30,000 nt of DNA from positions 946,786-976,785 of the forward strand of contig RPFO01000034.1 of the NCBI GenBank assembly GCA_009746045.1, written 5' to 3'. A program made the position numbers and the translations under genes. The notes under the pieces were generated by a model, which worked only from the letters and a program-made list of their open reading frames with translations, made no database searches and was not told where the DNA came from. Below, piece by piece: positions 1-10,279 of the stretch (position 1 is its first letter; each line of letters opens with the position of its first letter). This DNA comes from Mesostigma viride. Lineage: Eukaryota > Streptophyta > Mesostigmatophyceae > Mesostigmatales > Mesostigmataceae.

Positions 1-79
1 ACCTGGCCTCGTGGAGGGGGGACGAAGAGCCCGAGACATCCGCCTAGGCCGCTGAGCACGCACCACTAAATGCGCCGGA

Positions 80-128
80 GCTGCCTCAGTGAGGATTCGA
101 ACCCCTGACCTCCAAGGTGCACGGGTTT
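80..128 (-). pseudogene. tRNA-like 3' half, mirror copy
   Basis: This is the exact inverted counterpart of 337-385, produced by the palindrome at 1-464. It shows the same B-box-like motif on the minus strand and the same lack of a 5' half. Confidence 0.4.
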
Positions 129-129
129 T

Positions 130-335
130 AGTTACGTTAAATAGTGCCGGAACCTTTTGCCGCCTGAGGCAAATCGGTCCGTAACACTATTTTGCCCGGA
201 ATAACCACTTCCGAGCACCCAAGTTAATTCGGCCGAATTAACTTGGGTGCTCGGAAGTGGTTATTCCGGGCAAAATAGTGTTACGGACCGATTTGCCTCA
301 GGCGGCAAAAGGTTCCGGCACTATTTAACGTAACT
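130..335. repeat. 206-bp palindromic unit, copy 1
   Basis: The unit starts AGTTACGTTAAATAGTGCC and ends with its reverse complement. It sits between TTTT on the left and AAAA on the right, inside the larger palindrome. The same unit recurs unchanged at 468-673, so it behaves like a foldback repeat. No coding potential is seen. Confidence 0.85.
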
Positions 336-336
336 A

Positions 337-385
337 AAACCCGTGCACCTTGGAGGTCAGGGGTTCGAATCCTCACTGAGGCAGC
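337..385 (+). pseudogene. tRNA-like 3' half (B-box/T-arm)
   Basis: The stretch contains the B-box-like GGTTCGAATCC preceded by GGAGGTCAGG, which resembles a variable loop and T-stem of a tRNA. Four of five T-stem pairs form. No acceptor 5' half, D-arm or convincing anticodon arm is visible, so this is a tRNA-derived remnant (for example from a SINE), not a working tRNA. Confidence 0.4.
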
Positions 386-467
386 TCCGGCGCATTTAGT
401 GGTGCGTGCTCAGCGGCCTAGGCGGATGTCTCGGGCTCTTCGTCCCCCCTCCACGAGGCCAGGTTTT

Positions 468-673
468 AGTTACGTTAAATAGTGCCGGAACCTTTTGCCG
501 CCTGAGGCAAATCGGTCCGTAACACTATTTTGCCCGGAATAACCACTTCCGAGCACCCAAGTTAATTCGGCCGAATTAACTTGGGTGCTCGGAAGTGGTT
601 ATTCCGGGCAAAATAGTGTTACGGACCGATTTGCCTCAGGCGGCAAAAGGTTCCGGCACTATTTAACGTAACT
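468..673. repeat. 206-bp palindromic unit, copy 2
   Basis: This is a second copy of the palindrome at 130-335, centred between 570 and 571. On the left it again follows TTTT, here GGTTTT. On the right it abuts the first base of the 40-bp minisatellite without a spacer. Confidence 0.85.
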
Positions 674-3600
674 CACACACGTACACACACCATGCACGCA
701 AGGAGCGACTTCACGCACAGGTACACACACCATGCACGCAAGGTTCGGCTGCACACACATGTACATCCACCGCGCACGCAAGGGGCGGCTGCACACACAT
801 GTACATACACCATGCACGCAAGGGGCGGCTGCACACACCTGTACATCCACCGCGCACGCAAGGGCGAGTGCACACACACGTACACACACCGCGCACGCAA
901 GGGGCGGCTGCACACACACGTACACACACCATGCACGCAATTGCCGGCATGCACACACACGTACACACACCGCGCACGCAAGGGGCGGCTGCACACACAC
1001 GTACACACACCATGCACGCAATTGCCGGCATGCACACACACGTACAACCACCGCGCACGCAAGGGGCAACTGCACACACATGTACACACACCGCGCACGC
1101 AAGGGGCAACTGCACACACATGTACACACACCGCGCACGCAAGGGGCAACTGCACACACACGTACACACACCGCGCACGCTTGGGGCGGCTGCACACACA
1201 CGTACCTACACCGCGCACGCAAGGGGCGGCTGCACACACACGTACATCCACCGCGCACGCAAGGGGCAACTGCACACACATGTACACACACCGCGCACGC
1301 TTGGGGCAGCTGCACTCACATGTACACACACCGCACACGCAAGGGCCGGCTGCACACACACGTACATCCACCGCGCACGCAAGGGGCAACTGCACACACA
1401 CGTACATACACCGCGCACGCAAGGGGCGGCTGCACACACACGTACACACCGCGCACGCAAGGGGCAACTGCACACACATGTACACACACCGCGCACGCTT
1501 GGGGCGGCTGCACACACACGTACCTACACCGCGCACGCAAGGGCGGCTGCACACACACGTACATACACCGCGCACGCAAGGGGCAACTGCACACACATGT
1601 ACATACACCGCGCAACCACGGGGCGGCTGCACACACACGTACATACACCGCGCACGCAAGGGGCGGCTGCACACATACGTACCTACACCGCGCACGCAAG
1701 GGGCGACTGCACACCCATGTACATCCACCGCGCACGCAAGGGCCGGCTGCACACACACGTACACACACCATGCACGCAAGGGCCGGCTGCACACACACGT
1801 ACATACACCGCGCACGCAAGGGGCGGCTGCACACACACGTACACACACCGCGCACGCAAGGGGCAGCTGCACACACACGTACATACACCATGCACGCAAG
1901 GGGCTGCACACACACTTACACACACCTTGCACGCAAGGGCCGGCATGCACACACACTGCATGGCATACACCGCCCACGCAAGGGGCGGCTGCACACACGT
2001 ACATACACCGCGCACGCAAGGGGCGGCTGCACACACACGTACATACACCGCGCACGCAATTAAGGGGAAACTGTCCACACATGGACATACACTGCGCACG
2101 GAAGGGGCGGCTGCATTAACACGTACATACACCGCGCACGCAAGGGGCGGCTGCACACACACGTACATACACCATGCACGCAAGGGGCGGCTGCACACAC
2201 ATGTACATCCACCGCGCACGCAAGGGGCGAGTGCACACACACGTACACACACCGCGCACGCAAGGGGCGGCTGCACACACACGTACACACACCATGCACG
2301 CAATTGCCGGCATGCACACACACGTACATCCACCGCGCACGCAAGGGGCAACTGCACACACATGTACACACACCGCGCACGCTTGGGGCAGCTGCACTCA
2401 CATGTACACACACCGCGCACGCAAGGGCCGGCTGCACACACACTTACATACACCGCGCACGCAAGGGGCAACTGCACACACATGTACACACACCGCGCAC
2501 GCAAGGGCCGGCTGCACACACACGTACATACACCGCGCACGCAAGGGGAAACTGCCCACACATGGACATACACTGCGCACGCAAGGGGCGGCTGCATTAA
2601 CACGTACATACACCGCGCACGCAAGGGCCGGCATGCACACACACGTACATACACCGCCCATGTAAGGGGCGGCTGCACACACACGTACACACACCATGCA
2701 CGCAAGGGCCGGCATGCACACACAGTATACACACACCGCGCACGCAAGGGGCGGCTGCACACACACGTACATACACTGCGCACGCAAGGGGCTGCTGCAC
2801 ACACACTTTCACTCACCATGCACGCAAGGGGCGGCTGCACACACACGTACATACACCGCGCACGCAAGGGACGGCTGCACACACACGTACATACACCGCG
2901 CACGCAAGGGGCAACTGCCCGCACATGTACATCCACCGCGCACGCAATTAAGGGACGGCTGCACACACACGTACATACACCGCGCACGCAAGGGGCGAGT
3001 GCAAACACATGTACATACACCATGCACGCAAGGGGCGGCTGCACACACACGTACATACACCGCGCACGCAAGGGGCTGCTGCACACACACTTACACACAC
3101 AATGCACGCAATTAGGGGCGACGGCACTCACATGTACATACTCTTGGGCGGCTGCACTCACATGTACATACACCGCGCATGCAAGGGGCAACTGCACACA
3201 CACGTACACACACCATGCACGCAAGGGCCGGCATGCACACACACGTACATACACTGCGCACGCAAGGGGCAACTGCACACACACGTACACACACCATGCA
3301 CGGAAGGGACGGCTGCACTCACATGTACACACACCATGCACGCAAGGGCCGGCTGCACACACACGTACATACACCATGCACGCAAGGGGCTGCACACACA
3401 CTTACACACCACCTTGCACGCAAGGGCCGGCATGCACACACACTGGCATACACCGCGCACGCAAGGGGCGGCTGCACACACGTACATACACCGCGCACGC
3501 AAGGGGCGAGTGCACACACACGTACACACACCGCGCACGCAATTAAGGGACGGCTGCACACACACGTACATACACCGCGCACGCAAGGGGCAACGGCACT

Positions 3601-5558
3601 CACATGTACATCCACCATGCACGCAAGGGGCGGCTGCACACACACGTACACACACCATGCACGCAAGGACAAGGATGCACACACATGTACACACACAAAG
3701 CACGCAAGGGGCGGCTGCACACACACGTACATACACTGCGCACGCACGGGGCGACTGCACACACATGTACATAAACCATGCACGCAAGGGGCGGCTGCAC
3801 ACACATGTACATACACCGCGCACGCAAGGGGCGAGTGCAAACACATGTACATACACCGCGCACGCAAGGACAAGGATGCACACACATGTACATACACCGC
3901 GCACGCAAGGGGCGGCTGCACACACACGTACATACACCGCGCACGCAAGGGGCGAGTGCGCACACACGTACATACACCGCGCACGCAAGGGGCGGCTGCA
4001 CACACACGTACATACACCGCGCACGCACGGGGCCAGTGCAAGCACATGTACATACACCATGCACGCAAGGGGCGGCTGCACACACATGTACATACACCGC
4101 GCACGCAAGGGGCGAGTGCAAACACATGTACATACACCGCGCACGCAAGGGGCAACTGCCCGCACATGTACATCCACCGCACACGCAAGGGGCGGCTGCA
4201 CACACATGTACATACACCGCGCACGCAAGGGGCGGCTGCACACACACGTACATACACCGCGCACGCAAGGGGCGAGTGCGCACACACGTACATACACCGC
4301 GCACGCAAGGGGGGCTGCACACACACGTACATACACCGCGCACGCAAGGGGCCAGTGCAAGCACATGTACATACACCATGCACGCAAGGGCCGGCATGCA
4401 CAGAAACGTACATACACCGCGCACGCAAGGGGCTGCTGCACACACACGTACACACACCATGCACGCACGGGGCGGCTGCACACACACGTACATCCACTGC
4501 GCACGCACGGGGCCGGCGACTGCACACACATGTACATAAACCATGCACGCAAGGGGCGGCTGCACACACATGTACATCCACCGCGCACGCAAGGGGCGAG
4601 TGCAAACACATGTACATACACCGCGCACGCAAGGACAAGGATGCACACACATGTACATACACCGCGCACGCAAGGGGCGGCTGCACACGCACGTACATAC
4701 ACCGCGCACGCAAGGGGCGGCTGCACACACACGTACATACACCGCGCACGCACGGGGCCAGTGCAAGCACATGTACATACACCATGCACGCAAGGGGCGG
4801 CTGCACACACATGTACATACACCGCGCACGCAAGGGGCGAGTGCAAACACATGTACATACACCGCGCACGCAAGGGGCAACTGCCCGCACATGTACATCC
4901 ACCGCGCACGCAAGGGGCGGCTGCACACACATGTACACACACCATGCACGCAAGGACAAGGATGCACACACATGTACACACACCATGCACGCAAGGGGCG
5001 GCTGCACACACACGTACACACACCGCGCACGCAAGGGGCGAGTGCAAACACATGTACATACACCATGCACGCAAGGACAAGGATGCACACACATGTACAC
5101 ACACCATGCACGCAAGGGGCGGCTGCACACACACGTACATACACAATGCACGGTTGGGGCGACGGCACTCACATGTACATACACCATGCACGCAAGGACA
5201 AGGATGCACACACATGTACATACACCGCGCACGCAAGGGGCGGCTGCACACACACGTACATACACCGCGCACGCAAGGGGCGAGTGCGCACACACGTACA
5301 TCCACCGCGCACGCAAGGGGCGGCTGCACACACACGTACATACACCGCGCACGCAATGGGCGAGTGCAAACACATGTACATACACCGCGCACGCAAGGGG
5401 CGGCTGCACACACACGTACACACACCATGCACGCAAGGGCCGGCATGCACACACACGTACATACACCGCGCACGCAAGGGGCGGCTGCACAGAAACGTAC
5501 ACACACCGCGCACGCAAGGGCCGGCTGCACACACATGTACATACACCTTGCACGTACA
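674..5558. repeat. 40-bp minisatellite array, ~120 units
   Basis: The unit is 40 bp: CAAGGGGCGGCTGCACACAC followed by ACGTACATACACCGCGCACG. Recurrent variants change GGCGGCTG to GGCAACTG, GGCGAGTG, GGCCGGCATG or GACAAGGATG, change ACGTACA to ATGTACA, and change CCGCGCACG to CCATGCACG. The main unit holds no TAA, TAG or TGA and none of their complements, so all six frames stay open for thousands of bases. Since 40 is not a multiple of 3, the frame rotates every unit and repeats every 120 nt. The resulting predicted proteins (up to ~915 residues, rich in H/T/A/R on plus or C/V on minus) are not credible genes. No splice, promoter or domain evidence supports coding. Confidence 0.95.
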
Positions 5559-5706
5559 ACACACAACACACACACACAACAAAAAATTATATACACACAC
5601 ACACGCACACGCACACGCACACGCACACGCACACGCACACGCACACGCACAACACACACAACACACACAACACACACACGCACACGTGAACAACACACAC
5701 ACACAA
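5559..5706. repeat. (CA)n and (CACACG)n simple repeats
   Basis: The array decays into ACAACACACA-type and (ACACGC)n tracts, with a GTGAACAA interruption near 5686. It looks like the degenerated edge of the minisatellite, and slippage is likely. Confidence 0.9.
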
Positions 5707-5815
5707 CAATTATAATATTAGTGTAGTATATCAAACAAAATAGTAATAAAGTATTTGCAAGCGTACTTCGTGTGAATTATGTGTAGACGAGAATAGAAGC
5801 TAAACAAAACTCTAA

Positions 5816-5884
5816 TGGAGAAAGAGGGATTCGAACCCTTGGGAAAGTTACCCCATACATAGCATTCCACTCGGACATTTCTCC
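5816..5884 (-). pseudogene. tRNA-Ser(GCU)-like pseudogene lacking anticodon arm
   Basis: On the minus strand a perfect 7-bp acceptor stem forms (GGAGAAA with TTTCTCC). TCCGAGTGG fits the D-region, GGGGTAACTTTCCC makes a class-II style long variable arm, and AAGGG-TTCGAAT-CCCTC makes the T-arm with 4 of 5 pairs. The length is about 69 nt. Class-II tRNAs are usually 85-90 nt, and here the 3' D-arm and 5' anticodon stem are missing. TGCTA remains where a GCU anticodon loop would sit. The layout most resembles tRNA-Ser(GCU), possibly of organelle origin. It is presumed non-functional. Confidence 0.6.
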
Positions 5885-5905
5885 GAAAAAAAGGTCACGT
5901 AAGCT

Positions 5906-5976
5906 AAGGGTGGAGAGTTAAGGGTGTAGGTTGTAGGATGTATGGTGTAGGGTGTAGGGTGTAGGGTGTAGGGTGT
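5906..5976 (+). repeat. Telomere-like interstitial repeat (TGTAGGG)n
   Basis: A degenerate stretch (AGGGTGGAG, AAGGGTGTAGG, TTGTAGGATG) leads into four to five regular GGTGTAG units at 5944-5976. The unit differs by one base from the plant/green-algal telomere repeat TTTAGGG. The tract may be a degenerate telomeric insertion or subtelomeric DNA. Confidence 0.5.
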
Positions 5977-6314
5977 CTTGAGCTTTCTTTTTTGAGATCA
6001 ATAGAGTCCCCTTCCATGATCATGTGCGTGATCTGGTTATGATTTTCATCTATGGCGTGTGTGGCCACATCGTGTATTTACAACTTTCTAGCCATGGATA
6101 ACTAGGTAACCATAAATTGGTTACCATGATAACTAGGTAAAAACGTGTTGGTTTCAGAATACATGTGATCGCTGCATTGTCATCTACAATGTACAAATCA
6201 ATCACGGATTTCGGGGCTACGGATTTCGGGGCTAAGTTTTTGTGGGTAGAGATTGGCAAGGGTGTCTTTATCTTGCCACTTGGTCACTTGGTGTGCATTA
6301 CGTCTGTTCTTGCG
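5977..6314. other. AT-rich stretch without recognisable gene
   Basis: There is no credible ORF. A short hairpin lies at 6105-6125 (GGTAACCA, loop TAAAT, TGGTTACC), and GATAACTAGGTAA occurs twice around it. Confidence 0.5.
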
Positions 6315-6640
6315 TTGGAGTCAAAAAACTGTCCGTGTGTGGTGGTGGACTTTTCCTCACGGGCAGTCGCCATATGTCATACAAGCACTTGTTCGGCGTA
6401 CCACTAGCTCATGTATGTCACCATTGTAATTTTGCGTTGTAACAGCATTTCTCGGAGCCAACGGCCGTTGGACTCAAAAAACTGACCGTGTGTGGTGGTG
6501 GACTTTTCCTCACGGGCAGTCGCCATATGTCATACAAGCACTTGTTCGGCGTACCACTAGCTCGTGGATGTCACCATTGTAATTTTGAGTTGTAACAGCA
6601 TTTCTCGGAGCCAACGGCCGTTGGACTTCGAAAAACTGAT
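6315..6640. repeat. 153-bp tandem duplication
   Basis: Two near-identical 153-bp units start at 6315 and 6468, and the beginning of a third starts at 6621. Each contains AACTGACCGTGTGTGGTGG, GGGCAGTCGCCATATGTC and a tail ending CTCGGAGCCAACGGCCG. The third unit diverges after the junction. Short open frames across it are repeat by-products. Confidence 0.9.
6455..6472. repeat. CCAACGGCCGTTGG palindrome, first of five
   Basis: The 14-bp palindrome occurs around 6458, 6611 and 6871 in the context CGGAGCCAACGGCCGTTGGA. Weaker versions occur at about 7122 (TCAACGGCCGTTGG) and 8178 (GCCGACGGCCGTTGG). It contains two inverted AACGG cores, the type bound by plant MYB proteins. A regulatory role is only a suggestion, because the motif is embedded in repeats. 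Confidence 0.6.
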
Positions 6641-6971
6641 AGCCTTGTCTGAAGGTGTGTGCGTGAATGGCACATGTGCATCGTCGGGGGGAGTTTTCTC
6701 AAGAGCCACATGTGGTAGTGTAAGGTGGGCATGCTTAGTGCGTACGGGTGGGAGGGACAAGAGGTGCAGAAGTTGACGGCTTTTGACCTTGGGAAATGAC
6801 ACGGCACACATAAGACAACAAAGTGATAATTTTAATGTCTTTACGGGTGTACTGTCAATTTCTCCGAGCCAACGGCCGTTGGACTCTCGAAACTCTCCTG
6901 TCTACAAAGTGTGTGCGTGCGATGGCACTTGTTCCATGTGCCGGGGGGGGGTGAGAAATCTGTCGTTCATT

Positions 6972-7033
6972 AATTTGTGCCTCGTCGGGGTGGGCATGCA
7001 TGAATTTGTGCCTCGTCGGGGTGGACATGCATG
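6972..7033. repeat. 31-bp tandem duplication
   Basis: AATTTGTGCCTCGTCGGGGT followed by GGGCATGCATG occurs twice, 31 bp apart, with one substitution in the second copy. It is non-coding. Confidence 0.85.
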
Positions 7034-7289
7034 AAAGCATTTTCATTGGTACTCGGGGTTCAATATTTTTGTCTTGCTGTTGAAACGTCGACGTGCTCTT
7101 CTCCTGCTCTTTTTTTTTCCTACTCAACGGCCGTTGGTGCTTTTAAACTTGCCCAGCGTTATGACTAGGATGCCCTTCTTTACTGCTAGCCACCGCCCCT
7201 TGTGTACAATGCTAGAATTAGGCCGGGGTAATGGTACACGTCCACCGCGTCCCCAGTGCAAGGTTCGTGAATGCGCTGGTTCGTAAAAA

Positions 7290-7345
7290 ATTCGGCACTT
7301 GGAAGGTTCGAACACCTGACCCCACTTTCGTTATTTCAACATGCC
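7290..7345 (-). pseudogene. Possible tRNA-like remnant
   Basis: The minus strand carries GGTCAGGTGTTCGAACC, which shares GGTCAGG and GTTCGAA with the tRNA-like half at 337-385. The stem complement is poor and no second half is visible, so this is a weak call. Confidence 0.2.
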
Positions 7346-7442
7346 CTGAACGAAAAAGCTGCGTAAAGGATACATTAACCGTTCCCTGTTATTCTTGATT
7401 ATATTATTGCGATATCATGGACGTACACACGCGGTTGGTGGT

Positions 7443-7562
7443 CCGTACTTGCCAACTGCACTTGCAAACTGACTGACTGACTGCCTCCGTTACGCACTTG
7501 CGTGTGTTTCCGTACTTGCCAACTGAACTTGCAAACTGACTGAATGACTGCCTCCGTTACGA
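7443..7562. repeat. 67-bp imperfect tandem duplication
   Basis: CCGTACTTGCCAACTG...CTTGCAAACTGACTGA...CTGCCTCCGTTACG occurs at 7443 and again at 7510 with a few substitutions. It includes a short (GACT)n run. Confidence 0.85.
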
Positions 7563-8647
7563 CTAACAAGTGAACGACGAGTGAGCTACTAAAGTTTTGT
7601 TCAGTTCATTGTGTCTATATGTACATAGCCGTTTCTTCAAAACCGTTGCGTGGATACCTTGATTCTGGGTTCGCTGATACTTGTTTCCCATTTTAAATCT
7701 CCCGTCCATAATTGGATACATGTAATGTAGGAGGATACCCACTTGCCCGAAATCCGCGTAACGGGTGATTAGTACTGCTGTAAGCGGAACCACAGACAAA
7801 TCTGTCTAACGGGCTAACATTATTGTCCTTCATGTACTGGTTTTTGCACGCAGGACGCCATTCGCAACACCGCCTGACGGAGTCGGATGGACCGGACGTG
7901 CGTGAGGCTGCTGTTCACAGTCGTGAAGTTGGCAGACATTAATATCAACACGGTCACGAGAATTCGTCCAGAGAATAATTGATGCTTGTGACGTGCTCGA
8001 CGGCTGCGATGACCGAGATGATGCGTGTAGTGCACAGCGTCCGAGACGTCGCGACACCCGTGGCTGTCCTGTTGATGCGAACGCACGGTGACGAGACGGA
8101 GCCCATTATATAGGTGGATTACAAGTTAGAACGGCCCTCGCGGTTGCACTGTTTAATCGCGAACGTGGATTTTGCGGAGCCGACGGCCGTTGGGGATTGG
8201 AAATCTGATGATATCGGGGCTGCGCACGACATCGAGGAACTGGGGATCGACGTAGGTCTACAGGCTCACTTGTCCGTCAACATGTATGGCCTCGCTTGAC
8301 TGTCATCATCTTGACATGTACATAACTAGTTCATATACCATGCATTTGACACTGCCTGCACGTGGATTTTCCAGACATACATTGAGGGTAATTATAACTC
8401 GAAAGCACTACGTACGATTGAGACGTCCGGTCGTAGAGCAGATGCACTGGAGCTTTCTGATCTTCCAATTGATGGGTCTGTAATTATGTAAGATATTCAG
8501 ATATCGCGATGACTCGAGCATCGATGCATGGAATGTAATAATGTATTTCATTCAATTATACATCCAATTTAACTCCGCAATTGAGGGGCACACATGTCCA
8601 TCAGCCCGAGACAACATTTCCCAAGTAATTTTCGATTAGTGATTTAG
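7563..8647. other. No recognisable gene
   Basis: Only short open frames without recognisable motifs occur on either strand. GTAAGCGGAACC at about 7777 recurs near 10487, suggesting shared repeat ancestry. The region precedes a truncated LINE. Confidence 0.4.
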
Positions 8648-10279
8648 TGTGGGCCTTCCCTAGGCGTAAACGCACACCCTGGTTGTATGTTGGCACAAGA
8701 AGCTCTCGCCACAACCTATACCCACACCAATGGTACATCATGGCACTTGGGGGCAGCAATACTTACATGTGCGCTCACTTCGTACAAAGGCTTACCATGG
8801 TACTGGGCACGTATGTGGAAAGGTTATAAGAACCTAAAACCGGACAGAATTGCTCACCCTACCACGAGGGAAGAGGTGGCACGCCAACCATTATATTTCA
8901 ATGATTTGCTGCGCGATAGTGAGCATAATGTGTTTGGTGTTTTAAGCGGCCGCAACCCATATGAGGGCTTTTTGACGGCCACCCCGCCAGTTACGCGAAT
9001 CATCGATTTATACGCGGCTGACGGTGACCGATATCGCCTTCTGACATACACGGAAATCAGCGCGTGGATCGCAAACATGCCCAGCCGACCAGCTTGGGAC
9101 AACCTTCTACAAGCAATTCCCGCAGGATGGCATACCCTCATGACAACCCCGCGCAAACCCCTACAAATCGGGGAATGGGTGAGCTATTACCCGGATCGCG
9201 ACACGTCCGTACATAAGGGCTGCATCGTTGCGGTCGCGTCGACGTGCGTTACAATACAATTGCTCCAGGAGACACCAGACGGTCAAGGACTTCTCGGCAA
9301 ATTGATTACATCGTATGCCTACATTCCAGCATGTCAATGTCACCGCATTCGAGTGGTCCCGTGGTCACTGTCACAGGCGTGCATGTTACCCCTGGACCCC
9401 ACCACAGTGATACGTGACACCACATGGCTACATGTTGGCAAGGGGCGCCTGGACACGCTTGCTCTAGACCCGCTAGAATTTGGGTGGGTCCTCACATCTG
9501 GCGGCACCCCAACGACGAAGTGCCTTTTCGAGTACACGGCAGACTGGGGATACCGGCTACTTCTACATAAAAATCATAGGATGCACCCGGGTCGCCTGCG
9601 CTGGCACCCCGAGTGGCCGGGCTACACCTGGATCAAGAACATTACCTTGGCAGTTGATCACCCATTGGTTGACAAGCGGGCCACCGACGTCCAGCACCTG
9701 CTTATGCATCGGGCCATCGGGGTCAATTCCCAACTGCACCACCGGTACTCCCACGCGGCGGCGTGCTTATGCAACTTTCCAGATGAAACAATTGAGCACA
9801 GATTTCTGGACTGCCAACTCGCAGGGGTTTGGCAATGGCTGCTGGGTATATGGGCCAAGTGGATGGCTATTACAGCTCCCCCCACCACCGTCACACTATC
9901 TACGGTTATTTTCGGCATCACGGGATTACGGGACGCGAGCCTCACAGCCAACCAGATGGCATGGATATGGCTCCGCACGACGATGCTTCACACCATATGG
10001 CAAGTTCGCAACGAGACCGTATTCACGTTACGTGCCGCGTACACGAGAGGTGCCGTGGTCCGCCGGTTTATCTCATCTTGGAACCTGGCTATGCGTCGTT
10101 ACTGGCTCCTGGCGACGGAACAACACAAAGTATGGGACCCGGGCCCTAACAATGACACCCCCAGCCCACTGGAAGTCTTCCATGCACTCATGGGCATGAA
10201 CCACGTCTTTACACGTATGCCGGATGACGATATATCTACAGTACACTGGCTACCTTGGTCGCAGGGCGCGCCTTATTAA
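8648..10279 (+). pseudogene. LINE ORF2 C-terminal fragment with zf-RVT domain
   Basis: The frame is open from 8648 (in-frame TAG just before) and has its first ATG at 8687, giving ~530 residues to the stop at 10277-10279. N-terminally it shows patterns typical of the region after a LINE reverse transcriptase: PWYWARMWKGYKN, ARQPLYFNDLL and IIDLYAADGDRY. Around residues 345-376 sits an RT-associated zinc finger, C-x-C-x8-H-x4-C, in CLCNFPDETIEHRFLDC, followed by a tryptophan-rich C-terminus. The endonuclease and RT palm are absent, so the copy is 5'-truncated, as usual for LINEs. The remaining frame is intact over 1.6 kb, which suggests a young insertion or domestication. AATAAA follows at about 10360. 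Confidence 0.8.

Larger units (their letters stand above)
1..464. repeat. Perfect long palindrome, 232-bp arms
   Basis: Position x pairs with 465-x. The centre lies between 232 and 233 inside GAATTCGGCCGAATT-like sequence, and the match runs right to base 1, so the arm may continue left of the window. Each arm carries a tRNA-like 3' half and half of the inner 206-bp palindrome. Such a structure can form a cruciform in DNA or a hairpin in RNA. A foldback assembly or library artefact is an alternative, but a second, separate copy of the inner palindrome at 468-673 speaks against a simple artefact. Confidence 0.9.

Noticed and set aside
674-5558. CRISPR-like array
   Set aside because: Units are head-to-tail and contiguous with no unique spacers, and the context is eukaryotic.
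799-5734. Predicted proteins of 400-915 residues on both strands (HTRTHTAHARGG-type and CVYVCVQPPLACAV-type repeats)
   Set aside because: They are six-frame translations of the 40-bp minisatellite; the unit lacks stop triplets on either strand, and no frame is favoured.
7820-8299. Small frames of 61-88 codons on both strands
   Set aside because: No recognisable motif, no splice or start context, and similar frames are expected by chance in ~50-60% GC sequence.
9480-10199. Second plus-strand frame of 239 codons
   Set aside because: Out-of-frame shadow of the LINE zf-RVT reading frame.
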